From Pseudoalteromonas luteoviolacea (GTDB taxonomy: Bacteria; Pseudomonadota; Gammaproteobacteria; Enterobacterales; Alteromonadaceae), in assembly GCF_001750165.1 (NCBI RefSeq), contig NZ_CP015411.1, positions 4,626,501 to 4,690,500 of the forward strand: a DNA stretch of 64,000 nt, read 5' to 3'. The translations under genes were made by a program, and so were the position numbers. The notes beneath the pieces are model-generated. The model made no database searches and was not told the DNA's origin. It saw only the letters and a program-made list of their open reading frames with translations. Below, piece by piece: positions 62,140-64,000 of this stretch (position 1 is its first letter; each line of letters opens with the position of its first letter).

Positions 62140-63273
62140 ATGAAGAAACCGCCTATTATTTGGACCAATGTAATCTTTTTTAGTCTGTCTTTTTTAGCCG
62201 CCGTGACCTTAGTGCCTTGGTACGGATTTGAATATGGGTATACCCTTACCCACTGGTTAGCATTTGTTGCTTGTATGTTTTACGCTGGCATGTCCATCAC
62301 CGCCGGTTACCACCGCCTTTGGGCACACAAAGCCTATGAAACACATCCTGTGATTCAAGTATTTTTTGCGCTGGGCGGAGCTTTTGCTTTGCAAAATAGT
62401 ATTCTTCATTGGAGTAGTGATCACCGCGTACACCATGGCCAAGTAGATGATCCTGTAAAAGACCCTTATGCCGCTACCCGCGGATTCTGGTACAGCCATA
62501 TTGGCTGGATGCTGCGTGATTACCAAGGGGAAAGTTATGGTGATTACAATAATGCACGGGATTTGCAACGCAATAAAATCGTGATGTGGCAACACAAACA
62601 TTATTTAAAACTCGTACTACTAACTAATATTGGTATCCCATTACTACTTGGACTGGCACTGGGCGATGTATTTGGCATGTTGCTATTAGCCGGTGTGCTG
62701 CGCTTAGTGCTATCTCAACACTTTACTTTTTTCATCAATTCTCTGGCACATATCTGGGGAAGTCGCCCATACACAGAGAAAAATACCGCTCGTGACAATG
62801 GCTTTTTAGCGTTACTAACGTATGGTGAAGGTTATCACAACTTCCACCACATCTTTGCAAGTGACTACCGTAATGGGATCCGCTGGTATCATTATGACCC
62901 AACGAAATGGATGATCCGTGCTCTGTCATTCTTTGGCCTTGCCAGCAAATTAAAGCGTACGCCAGTTGAGCGCATTGAAAAGGCCAAGGCAGAAACCTTG
63001 TTGAATAAAACAAAAGTTACCCTTGCAAAATTGCCTTTGGCACAAGATAAGCTTACATTGTTACAACAAGAATATGATTTGCTTTTGAAAAAGTTGCAGA
63101 ACTTTTGTGCGATTCAAAAACAATTACTCGAAGCTAAAAAGCATGCCGTTTTAGAACAGTGTGAACAATCTGCGCTACACAAACAATACTCGGAATTAGA
63201 GCAAGCGTGGCATTCACAAAAACAGGCATGGTTGGCACTGAACTCGAGGCTGTTAAAAGGCGCAGCGACCTAA
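62140..63273 (+). CDS. Delta-9 acyl-CoA desaturase (stearoyl-CoA type)
   Basis: This 377-aa membrane enzyme introduces a cis double bond into fatty acyl chains, which adjusts membrane fluidity. The three histidine boxes are HRLWAH (near 62), HRVHH (near 96) and HNFHH (near 236), which bind two irons. Membrane segments lie at about 8-28, 35-55, 70-85 and 160-200. The last 110 residues form a charged, helical extension that many relatives lack. The gene is divergent from fabR and has a FabR-like palindrome in front. Confidence 0.93.
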   Translation: MKKPPIIWTNVIFFSLSFLAAVTLVPWYGFEYGYTLTHWLAFVACMFYAGMSITAGYHRLWAHKAYETHPVIQVFFALGGAFALQNSILHWSSDHRVHHGQVDDPVKDPYAATRGFWYSHIGWMLRDYQGESYGDYNNARDLQRNKIVMWQHKHYLKLVLLTNIGIPLLLGLALGDVFGMLLLAGVLRLVLSQHFTFFINSLAHIWGSRPYTEKNTARDNGFLALLTYGEGYHNFHHIFASDYRNGIRWYHYDPTKWMIRALSFFGLASKLKRTPVERIEKAKAETLLNKTKVTLAKLPLAQDKLTLLQQEYDLLLKKLQNFCAIQKQLLEAKKHAVLEQCEQSALHKQYSELEQAWHSQKQAWLALNSRLLKGAAT

Positions 63274-63318
63274 CCGCACCTCTTCTCGGCCTCCCCAATT
63301 AGCAAGTAAGGCGAGGCC

Positions 63319-64000
63319 GTGACTAAATCCAAAGACAAACCTAGCGAACAACCCGCGCAATCTTTTCAATATGATGCCATTATCATTGGTACAGGCCCTG
63401 GTGGTGAAGGTGCAGCCATGAACTTGTCGAAAAGCCAGCGTAAAGTAGCTGTGATAGAAAAACAAACATCTGTCGGCGGTGGCTGCGTCCATTGGGGTAC
63501 CATTCCTTCAAAAGCGCTTAGGCATTCTGTTAGCCGTCTTATTGAGTATAAAGCCAATCCTTTGTACCGCTTTACAGAGCGCCCAAAACGCTTAACGTTT
63601 CAAGACATTTTAAACCACGCCAGTGACGTCATTGGCAAGCAGTCTTCATTGCGTTCAAGTTTTTACGATCGCAATCGCATTCACCTGTATCAAGGTGAAG
63701 CCAGCTTTGTTGATGCGAATACCGTGCGCGTAACGCATCTTGACGGCTCTCAAGATGTACTCACAGCGAAAACCATTGTGATTGCCACAGGCTCTCGGCC
63801 TTACCGCCCACCTGAAATCGACTTTGATCATCCGCGCGTCTACGACAGCGATACCATTCTTGGCCTTGAGCACAATCCGCAACGCGTCATCGTATACGGT
63901 GCAGGGGTGATTGGCTGTGAATACGCATCCATTTTTAAAGGCCTTGGTGCAAAAGTCGATCTCATCAATACACGAGATAGATTATTGTCTTTCATGGATG
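63319..64000 (+). CDS. sthA: Soluble pyridine nucleotide transhydrogenase (3' end outside the window)
   Basis: The first 227 codons are present, starting at GTG 63319 after a GGCGAGG region. The protein is a FAD-linked flavoprotein that moves hydride between NADPH and NAD+. Visible are the FAD-binding GTGPGGEGAA, the GGGCVHWGTIPSKALRH region and the second nucleotide motif GAGVIGCEYASIF. The active-site-like stretch has one Cys (GGGCVHWGT) instead of the two found in lipoamide or glutathione reductases, which is typical of SthA. It is truncated by the window edge, not by mutation. Confidence 0.93.
   Translation, partial: MTKSKDKPSEQPAQSFQYDAIIIGTGPGGEGAAMNLSKSQRKVAVIEKQTSVGGGCVHWGTIPSKALRHSVSRLIEYKANPLYRFTERPKRLTFQDILNHASDVIGKQSSLRSSFYDRNRIHLYQGEASFVDANTVRVTHLDGSQDVLTAKTIVIATGSRPYRPPEIDFDHPRVYDSDTILGLEHNPQRVIVYGAGVIGCEYASIFKGLGAKVDLINTRDRLLSFMD

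Noticed and set aside
1..64000. CRISPR arrays, tRNA or rRNA genes, insertion sequences, attachment sites
   Set aside because: I saw no spaced direct repeats, no tRNA-like cloverleaf, no transposase or integrase, and no flanking direct repeats.

Overview
The window looks like a chromosome segment of a marine gammaproteobacterium, most likely Pseudoalteromonas or a close relative. This rests on the moderate GC content, the FabR/delta-9 desaturase/SthA neighbourhood, secreted proteins with GlyGly-CTERM, PKD and GEVED modules, and a leuABCD operon behind an attenuator. The genus is inferred from gene style, not measured.

Positions 1-43500 are a siderophore locus on the minus strand. It holds a TonB-dependent receptor, a PepSY inner-membrane protein with two small membrane partners, six NRPS/PKS megasynthases, an MbtH-like protein, a PvdQ-type acylase and a divergent PvdS/FecI-like ECF sigma factor. 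Read from right to left the assembly line is FAAL-T-C-A-T (1749 aa), KS-AT-KR-ACP (1455 aa), C-A-T-E-C-A-T-C-A-T-C (4054 aa), I-A-T (about 1055 aa), C-A-T-C-hydroxylase (1859 aa) and I-A-T-TE (1270 aa). Pocket residues aligned by eye suggest acyl / basic residue / malonate-derived beta-hydroxy unit / D-Ser / Gly / basic residue / Asp / Gly / Asp. Both Asp modules begin with a condensation-like domain that has lost its catalytic histidines, and an Fe(II)/2-oxoglutarate hydroxylase is fused to the NRPS acting between them. This is the known layout for beta-hydroxyaspartate siderophores, so the predicted product is an acylated peptide with two beta-hydroxy-Asp iron ligands.

Regulation of this locus is partly readable. 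A Fur-box-like sequence lies in front of the sigma factor gene. Five transcription units, and perhaps the MbtH gene, carry A-rich -35 elements about 16 bp from CTCGTC/CTCGAC, like PvdS iron-starvation promoters. Intrinsic terminators close most units.

Positions 43400-50000 hold a TerB-like gene, a small lipoprotein, an unknown secreted protein and leuABCD. The leu attenuator has an oddity: its Leu-codon run is one base out of frame with the only plausible ATG.

Positions 50100-61400 encode exported proteins: a PKD/GlyGly-CTERM protein on the minus strand, then a plus-strand row with an M4 metalloprotease, a Hint-domain protein, three related proteins resembling MACPF pore formers, and a GEVED protein. 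This may be an undescribed secreted effector locus. The window ends with fabR, a divergent desaturase with a clear FabR-like palindrome between them, and the start of sthA.
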